Shown: piece by piece, positions 53,272 to 61,764 of the stretch | Numbering within the stretch: position 1 is the stretch's first letter | How the letters are laid out: every line of letters begins with the position of its first letter | Source of the DNA: Alphaproteobacteria bacterium | GTDB lineage: Bacteria > Pseudomonadota > Alphaproteobacteria > Rhizobiales > Methyloligellaceae | DNA length: 64,000 nucleotides | NCBI GenBank assembly: GCA_016869535.1 | Contig: VGDX01000004.1 | Location: 1-64,000, forward strand | Direction: 5' to 3' | Notes under the pieces: model-generated | What the model was told of the DNA's origin: nothing | The model's database searches: none | What the model saw: only the letters and a program-made list of their open reading frames with translations | Position numbers and translations under genes: made by a program

Positions 53272-54033
53272 TCAGCCCTTTCTGCGATGTTTCGCGGAGG
53301 CGCGTTCGGCGGCGGCACGGCGCCGGTTCCGCATCATCAGCACATTGACGATTTCGACCGTGCCGGAAAAAGCCATGGCGAAGTAAATGTAACCGCGCGG
53401 GATGTGGAAATGAAAAGCGTCGGCGACCAAGGCGGCGCCGATGAGCAGAAGGAAGGAAAGCGCCAGCATCTTGGTCGTCGGATAGCGCTCGATGAATCTG
53501 GCTACCGGTTCCGAGGCCAGATACATGACGATGATGGCGACGACCACGGCGGCGATCATCACTTCGATATGATCGGCCATGCCCACGGCCGTAATGATCG
53601 AATCGACGGAGAAGACGAGATCGATCAGCGCGATTTGAAAGATGGCAGATGCCATCGAATTCGAGGCGGCCTTGCCTGCCGTCAGCTCTTCTTCGTCGCT
53701 TTCGATATTGTGATGAATCTCGCGCGTGCCCTTGACCAGCAGGAACAGGCCGCCGGCCAGAAGAACGAGGTCGCGCCACGAGAAATCGTAGTCCCATAGG
53801 CTGAAGATCGGCGTGGTCAGATGGATGAACCAGACGATGCCGGCAAGCATGATGATGCGGAAGATCAGCGCCAGCGACAGGCCGATGCGGCGCGCCCATA
53901 GCCGATCCTTCGGCGGCATGCGCGACACGATGACGGAGATGAAAACGACGTTATCGATGCCGAGCACGATTTCCATCGCGCTCAGGGCGAGGAAGCTTGC
54001 CCAGACATGCGGATCTGTCAGGAGTTCGAGCAT
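53272..54033 (-). CDS. TerC-family membrane protein
   Basis: A 253-residue membrane protein with the two TerC acidic motifs, LSAMEIVLGIDNVVFISVIV and IALIDLVFSVDSIITAVGMA, and about seven hydrophobic segments. It ends with EIVNVLMMRNRRRAAAERA. This is the YoaE/YkoY-like branch, distinct from the YjbE type at 48003. Members are linked to metal (manganese or calcium) export and tellurite resistance, but no tellurite genes are nearby. Confidence 0.92.
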   Translation of the reverse strand: MLELLTDPHVWASFLALSAMEIVLGIDNVVFISVIVSRMPPKDRLWARRIGLSLALIFRIIMLAGIVWFIHLTTPIFSLWDYDFSWRDLVLLAGGLFLLVKGTREIHHNIESDEEELTAGKAASNSMASAIFQIALIDLVFSVDSIITAVGMADHIEVMIAAVVVAIIVMYLASEPVARFIERYPTTKMLALSFLLLIGAALVADAFHFHIPRGYIYFAMAFSGTVEIVNVLMMRNRRRAAAERASAKHRRKG

Positions 54034-54124
54034 GAATGCGAAATCGAGGGGTGGTTGGTACGAGTGGACTTGTAGGAAAGAGCTAATAGCTTAGGCGCAA
54101 ATCAAGGTCCATGGGCAACCTAAC

Positions 54125-54820
54125 TTATCGACGGTACTCATCGTGGAGAGTGCGGGCTGCACCAACGCCCACGAGATAGGCGGCGGTGCCGAGCAACAGG
54201 ATCTGCACCCATAGTGGCGAGGGAAACGGTTTGGCGACGGCAGCCGCCGCGGCGGCTGTCCACGCAACCGTGACCAGGATTGTGACGGTGCGGAGCCGCT
54301 CCACCCGGAAGGGATGCACGCTCAGGATCGGCACGAATGTGAGCAGGACGAAAAACACCACGACAGCGAGTGAGGCATAAGGGGGTAGCCCGAGCGCGAA
54401 CAAATAGAGCAGGACGATGTTCCAGATCGCGGGAAAGCCGACGAAATAGCCCTCCTCCGTTTTGCTGTGCACACTGGCGACGTGGAACAGGCTGGAGAGA
54501 AGGATGGCGATCGCTGCCGGCAGGCTGAACTCTTGCGGTAACAGATCGGCCTTGGTCAGCGCGAAGGCCGGGATCGCCACATAGGTAAGATAATCGATGA
54601 TCAGGTCGAGCCGTTCGCCGCTGAAGCCGGGAAGCACCGACTGGACGTTGAAGTGGCGCGCGAGCGGCCCGTCGACGGCATCAACCACGAGCGCTATGCC
54701 GAGCCACACGAACATCATCTGCCAATCGCCGTCGGAGGCGGCGAGAAGCGCAAGCAGCGCCAGCGCTGCACCGCTTGCCGTCAAGAGATGCACCGCAGCG
54801 GCGGCAAGACGACCGTTCAT
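54125..54820 (-). CDS. pcs: Phosphatidylcholine synthase
   Basis: Pcs condenses CDP-diacylglycerol with choline to make phosphatidylcholine in one step, a trait of many Hyphomicrobiales. The CDP-alcohol phosphatidyltransferase motif is VVDAVDGPLARHFN followed by SGERLDLIIDYLTYV, giving D..DG..AR...G...D...D. About seven hydrophobic segments and GYFVGFPAIWNIVLLYLF (Pcs-specific region) are present. Length 231 is normal for Pcs. Confidence 0.92.
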   Translation of the reverse strand: MNGRLAAAAVHLLTASGAALALLALLAASDGDWQMMFVWLGIALVVDAVDGPLARHFNVQSVLPGFSGERLDLIIDYLTYVAIPAFALTKADLLPQEFSLPAAIAILLSSLFHVASVHSKTEEGYFVGFPAIWNIVLLYLFALGLPPYASLAVVVFFVLLTFVPILSVHPFRVERLRTVTILVTVAWTAAAAAAVAKPFPSPLWVQILLLGTAAYLVGVGAARTLHDEYRR

Positions 54821-54851
54821 GCCTTAGGATAATGGTCGATAGTTTTACCGA

Positions 54852-55199
54852 TCAGAAGAGGCGCTTGATCTTGCCAAGCACCGACACGTCGTCCTTCTCC
54901 TCGATCGTGGGCGCGCTCGGTTGCTGCTCCGATTGCTCCGTTTCCTCGCCATAGAGCACGTCGAGACCGAAATTGAGCTTCGGGAAGACCTTGTAGCCGA
55001 ACAGCTTGAGACCCTTGTGATCACTTTTGGGATCAGCCGGACTGTCAGGCGTGCCGAGCTTCATCGCCGGCGTTGTGATTTGGGCACTTGGCTCGCTATC
55101 GGACGTACGCGGCAGCGGCGTTTCCTGAAAGGCGAACGCAGGTGTGACCCCGAGCAAAAACCCGGTCAGTAGCCCCGCAATGGTACGACGCTTCCACAT
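54852..55199 (-). CDS. Small exported protein of unknown function
   Basis: A 115-residue protein; the start at 55199 has GGAG nine bases upstream, better than upstream ATGs to 55274. Signal peptide: IAGLLTGFLLGVTPAFA. The mature protein begins FQETPLPRTSDSEPSAQ and contains LKLFGYKVFPKLNFGLDVLY, followed by an acidic Gln-rich stretch and the end SVLGKIKRLF. I do not recognise a family. It is read toward pcs and ends 31 bases before its start. Confidence 0.65.
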   Translation of the reverse strand: MWKRRTIAGLLTGFLLGVTPAFAFQETPLPRTSDSEPSAQITTPAMKLGTPDSPADPKSDHKGLKLFGYKVFPKLNFGLDVLYGEETEQSEQQPSAPTIEEKDDVSVLGKIKRLF

Positions 55200-55309
55200 C
55201 TTACGTTTCTCCGGAGCTAGCATCGCTTTGCGGCGGTCAGGATGCAAGCCTGTGCATAACTGCACTAACATCATGAAATATAATGACTATATGACCCGTG
55301 CTCCAGCCC

Positions 55310-55355
55310 CTGTGGCGGCGCTGCCACAGTGAATCGCGCGGGGTGAGTCCCCTCG
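55310..55355 (+). promoter_or_regulatory. Two hairpins upstream of the exported pyrophosphatase gene
   Basis: CTGTGGC/GCCACAG (55310-55316 and 55323-55329, six-base loop) is followed by GGGG TGAGT CCCC within about 55338-55355. They lie 75-120 bases before the start codon of the pyrophosphatase gene at 55431 and may fold in its leader RNA. No known riboswitch is recognised. Confidence 0.35.
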
Positions 55356-55430
55356 CGGTGTTATCGTCCCGTCATCGACCCTCTTTAGCGTCTCCGCCTT
55401 CAGGATTTGCATCCAACGGGGACGTACAAG

Positions 55431-56057
55431 ATGAAAAGACGCGCTCTCGCTACCGCTTTTACCATTGCCCTGCTTTCCTCAAGCTCGAGCTTCGCGGAGT
55501 ATCTGAATCCGATAGACTTCCCGCAGTCGGGCGATCCGACGGACGTCCAGGTCGTGATCGAGATCCCTGCCGGCTCCTTCACCAAATACGAACTCGACGC
55601 CAAGACCGGCCTTATCTTCGTCGACCGCTTTCAATCGATGCCGGTTGTCTATCCCACCAACTATGGATCCATTCCGAGCACGGTCGGTCCGGATGGCGAT
55701 CCGCTCGATGCGCTGGTGATCACCCGTCAGCCGATCTATCCCGGTGCGCTTATTCGCGTGCGGCCGATCGGCATCATGAAGATGATCGACGGTGGCGACG
55801 TGGATGACAAGATCGTCGCCGTGCCGATCTCCAAACTCGATCCGACCTACGATGAAATCAAGACGATTGACGACCTGCCCGCGATCGAGCGCGCACGGAT
55901 CGAGCAGTTCTTCGCCGTGTACAAGAAGCTCCCCGACGGCCGCAAAGTCGTCGAGATGAAGGGTTTCGACGGCGTCAACGCCGCGGTCGACATGCTCAAG
56001 ACCGGTCTCGACAAATTCAAGACGACCGAAGTGTCAACCTCCGCTCAGGCTCAGTAA
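55431..56057 (+). CDS. ppa: Inorganic pyrophosphatase with N-terminal export signal
   Basis: A family I soluble pyrophosphatase, hydrolysing pyrophosphate to phosphate. The core shows IEIPAGSFTKYELDAKTG, LIFVDRFQSM, YPTNYGSIPST, the signature DGDPLDALVI (88-97) and PIGIMKMIDGGDVDDKIVAV, so metal-binding Asp residues are present. Unlike cytoplasmic Ppa it starts KRRALATAFTIALLSSSSS followed by FAEYLNPIDFP, a positively charged and hydrophobic signal peptide likely cut after SFA or AE. The enzyme should act in the periplasm. The start at 55431 (Met9 of the longest frame) begins the signal peptide. A terminator follows, and a phosphate-porin-like gene is convergent. Confidence 0.9.
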   Translation: MKRRALATAFTIALLSSSSSFAEYLNPIDFPQSGDPTDVQVVIEIPAGSFTKYELDAKTGLIFVDRFQSMPVVYPTNYGSIPSTVGPDGDPLDALVITRQPIYPGALIRVRPIGIMKMIDGGDVDDKIVAVPISKLDPTYDEIKTIDDLPAIERARIEQFFAVYKKLPDGRKVVEMKGFDGVNAAVDMLKTGLDKFKTTEVSTSAQAQ

Positions 56058-56088
56058 AAAAGACGATTTCTTCCTGCTGCAAATGCTC

Positions 56089-56127
56089 AGACTCATCGAG
56101 GCGAACAGCCCCGATGAGTCTTTTTTT
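56089..56127 (+). terminator. Intrinsic terminator of ppa
   Basis: AGACTCATCG (56089-56098) pairs with CGATGAGTCT (56112-56121) around a 13-base loop, followed by seven T residues on the plus strand. It lies 32 bases after the ppa stop. Confidence 0.93.
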
Positions 56128-56144
56128 GCCGGGAGGGCGTCAAT

Positions 56145-56176
56145 AAAAAACCGCCGCCCGGGACAAGGGGCGGCGG
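56145..56176 (-). terminator. Intrinsic terminator of the porin gene
   Basis: On the minus strand CCGCCGCCC pairs with GGGCGGCGG (56151-56159 with 56168-56176), followed by six T residues (A-run 56145-56150 on the plus strand). It lies 50 bases after the porin stop. Confidence 0.9.
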
Positions 56177-56226
56177 CAGTGAAGCGAGGGGGACTGATCG
56201 CTTTCCTTCGCTTCCGTTTTTCCGTC

Positions 56227-57645
56227 TTACCAGTCGACCTGGGCGCGTGCGCCGAAGCCCTTGATCTCCGCGCCGTTGTTGACACCGCCCTTGATCTCCG
56301 ACTCGCTGTATTGGAACTTGAGCGCGGTGTAATCGGTCAACCACCAGTTCAGCGCGACGATCCAGGTCTTTTGCTCGCCACATTCGGCGCAGTTGACGAC
56401 ACCGAAGGCGGTAATGGCGGCAGCCTTGTCACCCAGATCGAGGACGTCATAACGTCCGGCGAGTTGCCAGGCGCCCCATCCGCCGCTGCCTCCGTATACG
56501 GGGTTCTTGACCTTGGTTCGGCCGAACTCGCCGACGTCACCCTCGTAATTGCGCATTTCTCCGGTGATAAACCAGCTGGCGTCGATGTAATAGCCGTCGT
56601 AGGTCGGGCTCACATTCGCCACCGTCGCGGGAATGTCGACTTTAAGCTGGGCGTACTCGCCTTGAAATGAGAGCGACTTCCACACCAGCGCGCCTTCGAG
56701 AACGAACAATTCATCCCGGTCGCCGATAAATGGCGTGTCGATGAACCGATCAGCCAGATGCAGATCGGCGCCTCTCGTGCGGTAATCGAACAGATCGACG
56801 AATCCAGTGTCTCTTGAGGTACCAGCATTACGATGACGGTAGCTGGCGCCTAAGTGAGTGACCATGGTGTCGTTGTTGATGGGCGCCAAGGTGCCACGGA
56901 TCGCAGCCGCTGTGGCGTCTTGAAAGAACGTCTCCTGCGTGCCGGCTTCGGCTCCGAACCATCCGCCCCGCACCGACCAGTGATTGGCACCGACATTGAC
57001 GCCGGTACCAATCTGGCGGTCGAGGACGAACGCATCGGTGAAGGCCGCGCGTTCCATGAAAGTGATGAACCGGGAGCTGGTCAGCTCTTCCAAGGAGTTC
57101 GGTACCTTGAAGTTACCCACCAGAATTTCCGAGGTTTCCCAGGACTCAGGACCCCAACCTACGTAGCCGACATAGGCATCCTTGATCTCGGATGCGTCGC
57201 CGGCGAAGTCGACCTCGAACTTGTACACCCAATTGTAGAACACCACGCCTTCAACGCCGAGACGTGCCCTACGCAGCTCAACCGCGTGGACGTCCTCTTC
57301 GCCCGTAATCCTCCGGTCTTGATTGATGCCGTTGTAGTCGACCATCAAGCGGCCACGGACCTTCATCTTGAACTTGCCGTCGAGGCTCGAGAATTCCGGT
57401 GCGCCCTTCCACTTGACCTTCAAGTCGAGGTCGCCGCTACCGCTCTTTGGCGCCGAGGCGGCGGCTGTTTGAGCTTGCTGAACCTGCCTTTGCAGGGTGT
57501 TGATTTGATCCTGCAAAGCCTTGATTTGCGCCTGGATCGCCGCGTTATCCTGTGCACTTGCCGGTGCGCTGACTGCCAGAACGGCAATGACGCTGGCGCC
57601 AGCAAGTAAGAATCGTCCTCTGTCCCTAATGAGTCCCCCAATCAT
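56227..57645 (-). CDS. Porin of the phosphate-selective O/P family
   Basis: A 472-residue outer-membrane protein. The start at 57645 follows GGAGAGG. Signal peptide: FLLAGASVIAVLAVSAPASA. A short coiled coil follows (IQAQIKALQDQINTLQRQVQ), which may trimerise, and then the barrel with FKMKVRGRLMVDYNGIN, FYNWVYKFEVDFAGDASEIK and the repeated aromatic strands typical of OprO/OprP proteins. It ends GFGARAQVDW with an aromatic last residue. The family carries phosphate or polyphosphate in Pseudomonas; substrate here is inferred. It faces the exported pyrophosphatase gene. Confidence 0.88.
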   Translation of the reverse strand: MIGGLIRDRGRFLLAGASVIAVLAVSAPASAQDNAAIQAQIKALQDQINTLQRQVQQAQTAAASAPKSGSGDLDLKVKWKGAPEFSSLDGKFKMKVRGRLMVDYNGINQDRRITGEEDVHAVELRRARLGVEGVVFYNWVYKFEVDFAGDASEIKDAYVGYVGWGPESWETSEILVGNFKVPNSLEELTSSRFITFMERAAFTDAFVLDRQIGTGVNVGANHWSVRGGWFGAEAGTQETFFQDATAAAIRGTLAPINNDTMVTHLGASYRHRNAGTSRDTGFVDLFDYRTRGADLHLADRFIDTPFIGDRDELFVLEGALVWKSLSFQGEYAQLKVDIPATVANVSPTYDGYYIDASWFITGEMRNYEGDVGEFGRTKVKNPVYGGSGGWGAWQLAGRYDVLDLGDKAAAITAFGVVNCAECGEQKTWIVALNWWLTDYTALKFQYSESEIKGGVNNGAEIKGFGARAQVDW

Positions 57646-57917
57646 GACCCCTCTCCATTCCATTGAATGACGGTTTTCTGCCCCCGATCTGCGTGCCAAG
57701 AGAGTCCGCCGCGTCCCTGTTTGAAGGCGTGCTCCCAGTGTCCCCGCGCAGATCAACAATGCCGACCGTATTTCCCGGGCCATGACGCGCGTGCGACAGT
57801 TGCGTGACAGTGGAATGACAGAGGAAGTCTGTTGCTTTCAGGTCACGGTGCATGCGTCTGAATTCAGGCTTGCGCGGCAATGGGGGAAGTGATTGCTCTT
57901 AGTCGGTGAAACCGCCG

Positions 57918-59141
57918 ATGAGTCGCGCTAAAGACGAAGAAGTGCACCTCTACGATGCCGCCGTGGTCGGCGCCGGTCCTACCGGATTAGCCGCAGCCCT
58001 CGCCCTGAACTATGTCGGGGCTGATGTTGTTCTAATCGGTCCGCCGCCAGAACGGCGAGACACCAGGTCAGCGGCCCTGCTCGCCGGCTCTATCGACATG
58101 CTGAAGGCAATCGGTGCCTGGTCCAGGCTGGCCGAGCATGCCGCGCCTCTTAGGGCGATTCGCATTGTCGATGCCTCTCAGAGTCTTCTAAAGGGTCCAG
58201 ACACGACCTTCGAGGCAACCGAGCTCGGGCTCGAGGCTTTTGGGTACAACATTCCCAACACCATTCTGGTCGATACGCTCTATGCCCGCGCAAAAGAGGC
58301 GTTGAGCGCCGTCGTCGCGACCAATGTCAGAAATCTTGCCATTGGCGAGCAATTGGCAACGCTCGAATTGAGCGAAGGGTCGCCGGTTGCCGCACGACTT
58401 GTGGTTGGAGCCGATGGGCGCCAGTCGCTCTGCCGGGAGGCAGCCGGCATCTCGACGAGCAAATGGCGCTATGAGCAGAGCGCTCTCGCCACCGATTTCT
58501 GTCACGTATTCCCCCATGACGATATCTCTATCGAGCTCCATAGAGAGGCGGGTTCCGTGACTACCGTCCCCCTGCCCGATCCGCATGCCTCGAGCCTGAT
58601 CTGGGTCGGACCTACGGCGGAAATCGCTACCCTTATGCGTCAAGACGCAGAAACGTTCAGGGAATCGCTGCAAGAGCGGCTTGGCGGCCTGCTAGGACGC
58701 ATTTCAGAGACAGGCGCGCGCGCGAATTTCCTCATCGCCGGCCTGACCGCGGCAACCCTTGCAACCAATCGCACAGCCTTGATTGGTGAAGCGGCGCATA
58801 TTCTGCCGCCGATCGGCGCCCAGGGATTGAATTTGGGCCTTCGCGACGCCGCATCGCTTGCCGATTGCGTCGCTGCCGCACTGCGTCGCCACGATGATCC
58901 GGGCAGCGAAGAGGTGCTTGCCGCCTATAGAGCCACGCGGCACCTCGACGTGCTCACAAGAACCGTCGGAGTCGATCTCCTCAGCCGTTCGCTGCTTTCA
59001 AGTTTCGTTCCGATCCAGGCGGCGCGCGGCCTCGTTCTGCATGGGTTGAACGCACTGCCCCCATTGCGCCGCATGGTCATGCGTCTTGGCCTGACCCCTC
59101 CGACTGAGCTTCCCTCCTTAATGCGGCCGGCCGTGAATTAG
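57918..59141 (+). CDS. UbiH/UbiF-type FAD-dependent monooxygenase
   Basis: A flavin monooxygenase of the ubiquinone hydroxylase group. FAD motifs: AAVVGAGPTGLAAALALNYV (GxGxxG), VVGADGRQSLCREAAGI (GADG) and TALIGEAAHILPPIGAQGLN with LGLRDAASLAD; GEAAH replaces the usual GDAAH. The length of 407 from the ATG at 57918 (411 from GTG 57906) is normal. Ring-hydroxylation in ubiquinone synthesis is likely, though the position modified cannot be read from sequence. It diverges from the porin gene. Confidence 0.85.
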   Translation: MSRAKDEEVHLYDAAVVGAGPTGLAAALALNYVGADVVLIGPPPERRDTRSAALLAGSIDMLKAIGAWSRLAEHAAPLRAIRIVDASQSLLKGPDTTFEATELGLEAFGYNIPNTILVDTLYARAKEALSAVVATNVRNLAIGEQLATLELSEGSPVAARLVVGADGRQSLCREAAGISTSKWRYEQSALATDFCHVFPHDDISIELHREAGSVTTVPLPDPHASSLIWVGPTAEIATLMRQDAETFRESLQERLGGLLGRISETGARANFLIAGLTAATLATNRTALIGEAAHILPPIGAQGLNLGLRDAASLADCVAAALRRHDDPGSEEVLAAYRATRHLDVLTRTVGVDLLSRSLLSSFVPIQAARGLVLHGLNALPPLRRMVMRLGLTPPTELPSLMRPAVN

Positions 59142-59228
59142 GGCTATTTCGCCCGCTTGACGCCTTTCCCTGCTTTTGCCACGAGCTTGGGCGCTAATCC
59201 GGTAAGGACAAGGGACGGGAGCGGTCGC

Positions 59229-60146
59229 GTGGCCAGAAATCAGGGAATATCGTTCGTGCGCGATCTGCGCTATCGCCTCGAATATGTCGGCCTGCGTTTT
59301 CTGATCGGTATCGTGCGCCTGCTTCCCCTGGACATCGCCAGCGCCATCTCCGCCAAGATGTGGCGTTGGATTGCCCCATTCAATCGTCGGCATAAACGCG
59401 CGCTCGCCAACCTCGAACGCGCCTTTCCGGAAAAGACACCGGAAGAACGCGAACGGATCGCCCGCGCCGCATGGGAGAATCTCGGCCGCGTCATGGTCGA
59501 GACCATGAACATCGATCGCATTTTGAAAGAGCCGGACCGGCTGCATGTCACCAACGGCCATTGGATCAGCCGCTACAAGGACAAGATGGGACCGGCGCTG
59601 ATCGTCACTATGCATATGGGCAATTGGGAGTTCGGCATGTGGCCGGTGATGCTCGCCGGCGTCAACCCAGCAGGTGTCTACCGGCAAGTGAAGAACCCTT
59701 ATGTCGATCGTTATCTTCGCCGGCAACGCGAGAGCCTCTATCCCGGTGGCTTATTCGGCCGAGGCCGCGCTCCCACCAACGATGAAACACAAAAGACCGC
59801 GCGCCTGATCATGGATTTTGTGCGCCAGGGAGGCCGCCTCGGCTTCATCTCCGATCTTTACGATGCTCAAGGAATCGAAGTGCCGTTCTTCGGCTATCCC
59901 GCCAAGAGCATGCCGATCGCTGCCATGATTGCCCGCCGTGTCGGCGCCCGCATCTGGATCGGTCGATGCATTCGCATCGGCAACCGGTCGTGCTTCGATG
60001 TCAATGTCAACGAACTCCGGATCCCGCGCACCAGCAATCAGGCCGAGGATATCCGCGCCATTACCGCCGACATTCAACGCCACTTCGAGACCTGGATTCG
60101 CGAGACGCCGGAGCAGTTCATGTGGTCGAATCGGCGCTGGTCATAA
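59229..60146 (+). CDS. Lipid A biosynthesis acyltransferase (LpxL/HtrB family)
   Basis: This inner-membrane enzyme adds secondary acyl chains to Kdo-lipid A. The HX4E catalytic motif is TMHMGNWEFGMWPV; further motifs are VYRQVKNPYVDRYLRRQRES, RLGFISDLYDAQGIEVPFFG and the ending PEQFMWSNRRW (QxxWxHRR type). One N-terminal membrane segment is at FLIGIVRLLPLDIASAI. The GTG at 59229 with GGGAG eight bases upstream gives 305 residues; the ATG at 59157 adds an unrelated leader. Confidence 0.92.
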   Translation: MARNQGISFVRDLRYRLEYVGLRFLIGIVRLLPLDIASAISAKMWRWIAPFNRRHKRALANLERAFPEKTPEERERIARAAWENLGRVMVETMNIDRILKEPDRLHVTNGHWISRYKDKMGPALIVTMHMGNWEFGMWPVMLAGVNPAGVYRQVKNPYVDRYLRRQRESLYPGGLFGRGRAPTNDETQKTARLIMDFVRQGGRLGFISDLYDAQGIEVPFFGYPAKSMPIAAMIARRVGARIWIGRCIRIGNRSCFDVNVNELRIPRTSNQAEDIRAITADIQRHFETWIRETPEQFMWSNRRWS

Positions 60147-60221
60147 GCTCTGAGTGTTAAGTTGACAGTATCGGGAAGCTCCGGTCTTATCCGGGGAAAG
60201 ACTTCGGGGACGGGTGTCGGA

Positions 60222-60554
60222 ATGTCGAATATCCGAAACGCCAGGTACCAAATCGGCCAGGTCGTGCGCCACCGGCTTTATCCATTCCGCGGCGTGATCT
60301 TCGACGTGGATCCGTCCTTCTCCAATACCGAGGAGTGGTACCGTTCCATTCCGCAGGAAGTCCGGCCCAACAAGGATCAGCCGTTCTATCATCTGCTCGC
60401 CGAGAACGCCGACACCGAGTACATCGCTTATGTCTCGGAGCAGAATCTCGTGCCGGATGCATCCGACGAGCCGCTGCGTCATCCGCAGGTGCCTGAACTG
60501 TTCGAGGACCTGAAGGACGGCGTGTTCCGCTTTCGCTTTCTCCAGGAACACTAG
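60222..60554 (+). CDS. hspQ: Heat shock protein HspQ (YccV family)
   Basis: HspQ is a small protein that binds hemimethylated DNA in some reports and acts as a Lon specificity factor in others. The 110-residue sequence has YQIGQVVRHRLYPFRGVIFD, VRPNKDQPFYHLLAENADTE and YIAYVSEQNLVPD. The start at 60222 (MSNIRNARYQIG) is the conserved one. A terminator at 60569-60598 follows. Confidence 0.95.
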   Translation: MSNIRNARYQIGQVVRHRLYPFRGVIFDVDPSFSNTEEWYRSIPQEVRPNKDQPFYHLLAENADTEYIAYVSEQNLVPDASDEPLRHPQVPELFEDLKDGVFRFRFLQEH

Positions 60555-60568
60555 GAAACCCAAAAGCG

Positions 60569-60598
60569 AAGGCCGTCCCGGAATTCCGGAACGGCCTT
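60569..60598. terminator. Bidirectional terminator between hspQ and the IalB-family gene
   Basis: AAGGCCGT (60569-60576) pairs with ACGGCCTT (60591-60598); the loop contains CCGGAATTCCGG, which can pair further. A/T flanks exist on both sides but the T-runs are short. It sits between convergent genes. Confidence 0.75.
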
Positions 60599-60623
60599 TG
60601 TCGATTCCTGTCTTGGCAGAACT

Positions 60624-61502
60624 TTACGGCGTGGTCGGTGCTGCCGGCGCGGGCTGCTTCTGTTGCGCGGTGGCATTGGCCGGAGCTTGCCCCGGAACCT
60701 GCGCTGCCGGAGCCTGACCCGGTTGGCCGGGCTGCGCCGCGCCCTTCTTCTGCTCGGCCTCAGCCGCCTTGGCGGCGAGCTCGGCCTGACGCTTGCGGAA
60801 CATCTCCATCAGCTGGCGCCGCGATTCTTCGTATTTCACGTTGTCGACCGGCGGTCCGTCATAAGCTTTGGAGAAGCCGCTCAAGGGGACGGGAAAGCCC
60901 ATGGTTTTCTGTTGAATGTTCATGGCTGCCACGACCATCTGGGTGCCCTTGCGCATCTGATCGAACAATTCAGGCGTCATCTCCATCTGCACCTGGCAGC
61001 TCGTCGGGAAACAGATCGAGTATTGCAGCGAGATGGGCTGGCCCTCGTCGATTTTGAGTTGCACTCCGGCGGGCATCACCAGCGCATAGGCGGTCGGTAC
61101 TCTGATGAGAAGCTGCTGCTTCTCCTCGCCCTCGGCCTTGCGCACGGCGGCGGCGATCAGCACCATACCCGTGTTGGGTTCGAGACCCTCATGATTGACA
61201 AGGCAGATTTCCTTGTTGGCGGTTTGCTCGTTCCTCATGCAAAGCTTGACCCAGGCATCTTCCGGGATCTGAGCCGTTGCTCCGGGAGCACCGGCAGCTG
61301 GAGCGCCTGCGGTGGGAGCGCCCGGTGTGGCTTTCGGCGCCTGCGTTGTCTGGGGTTGGGCCGGCGGTGGAGTGACCTGCATCTCCTGCGCCAGCACGAG
61401 CGGGGCGGCTGCCCCCAAAATCAAAGCACTCAAACTTGCGCAAAAAAGCCCACGGCTTGCGCTGCTAAGCCTGTTCCAACGATCCTTGGACGAGAACATC
61501 AA
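60624..61502 (-). CDS. Invasion-associated locus B (IalB) family protein
   Basis: A 292-residue exported protein. The signal peptide ends LILGAAAPLVLAQEMQV. A Pro/Ala/Thr-rich spacer to about 80 is followed by the IalB domain (about 82-235): DAWVKLCMRNEQTANKEICL, LIRVPTAYALVMPAGVQLKI and YSICFPTSCQVQMEM, with the usual four Cys. A Lys/Glu coiled stretch and an Ala/Pro/Gln tail close it. The family is linked to erythrocyte invasion in Bartonella but is common in free-living Hyphomicrobiales, where its role is unknown. The name does not imply pathogenicity. Confidence 0.9.
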   Translation of the reverse strand: MMFSSKDRWNRLSSASRGLFCASLSALILGAAAPLVLAQEMQVTPPPAQPQTTQAPKATPGAPTAGAPAAGAPGATAQIPEDAWVKLCMRNEQTANKEICLVNHEGLEPNTGMVLIAAAVRKAEGEEKQQLLIRVPTAYALVMPAGVQLKIDEGQPISLQYSICFPTSCQVQMEMTPELFDQMRKGTQMVVAAMNIQQKTMGFPVPLSGFSKAYDGPPVDNVKYEESRRQLMEMFRKRQAELAAKAAEAEQKKGAAQPGQPGQAPAAQVPGQAPANATAQQKQPAPAAPTTP

Positions 61503-61764
61503 ACGACCTTTCTTGCTACGTGGAAGGTCAGGTTTCTGGCCTAACGACCCCTTCCATTTGTCCCTAGTAACAGGGTCAATACCCGAATTGAGGCGTAGAC
61601 GTGGCTGCTTGCAATGACCCAGCGGACTATCTGCGCCTCGGCCTCGCGAATTTCCGACCCTTTCGCCAGCCTGCCGTTGCCACGCCCGATTTGCGTTGCA
61701 AGCGGTGAAACCTTAACTCCCATGCCGTATTGCGGTTGCCATCTATAACCATGCGCGCGCGCCG

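Noticed and set aside
55298-55807. Plus-strand 169-residue frame overlapping ppa
   Set aside because: It is out of frame with the conserved pyrophosphatase and Arg/Ser-rich, a shadow.
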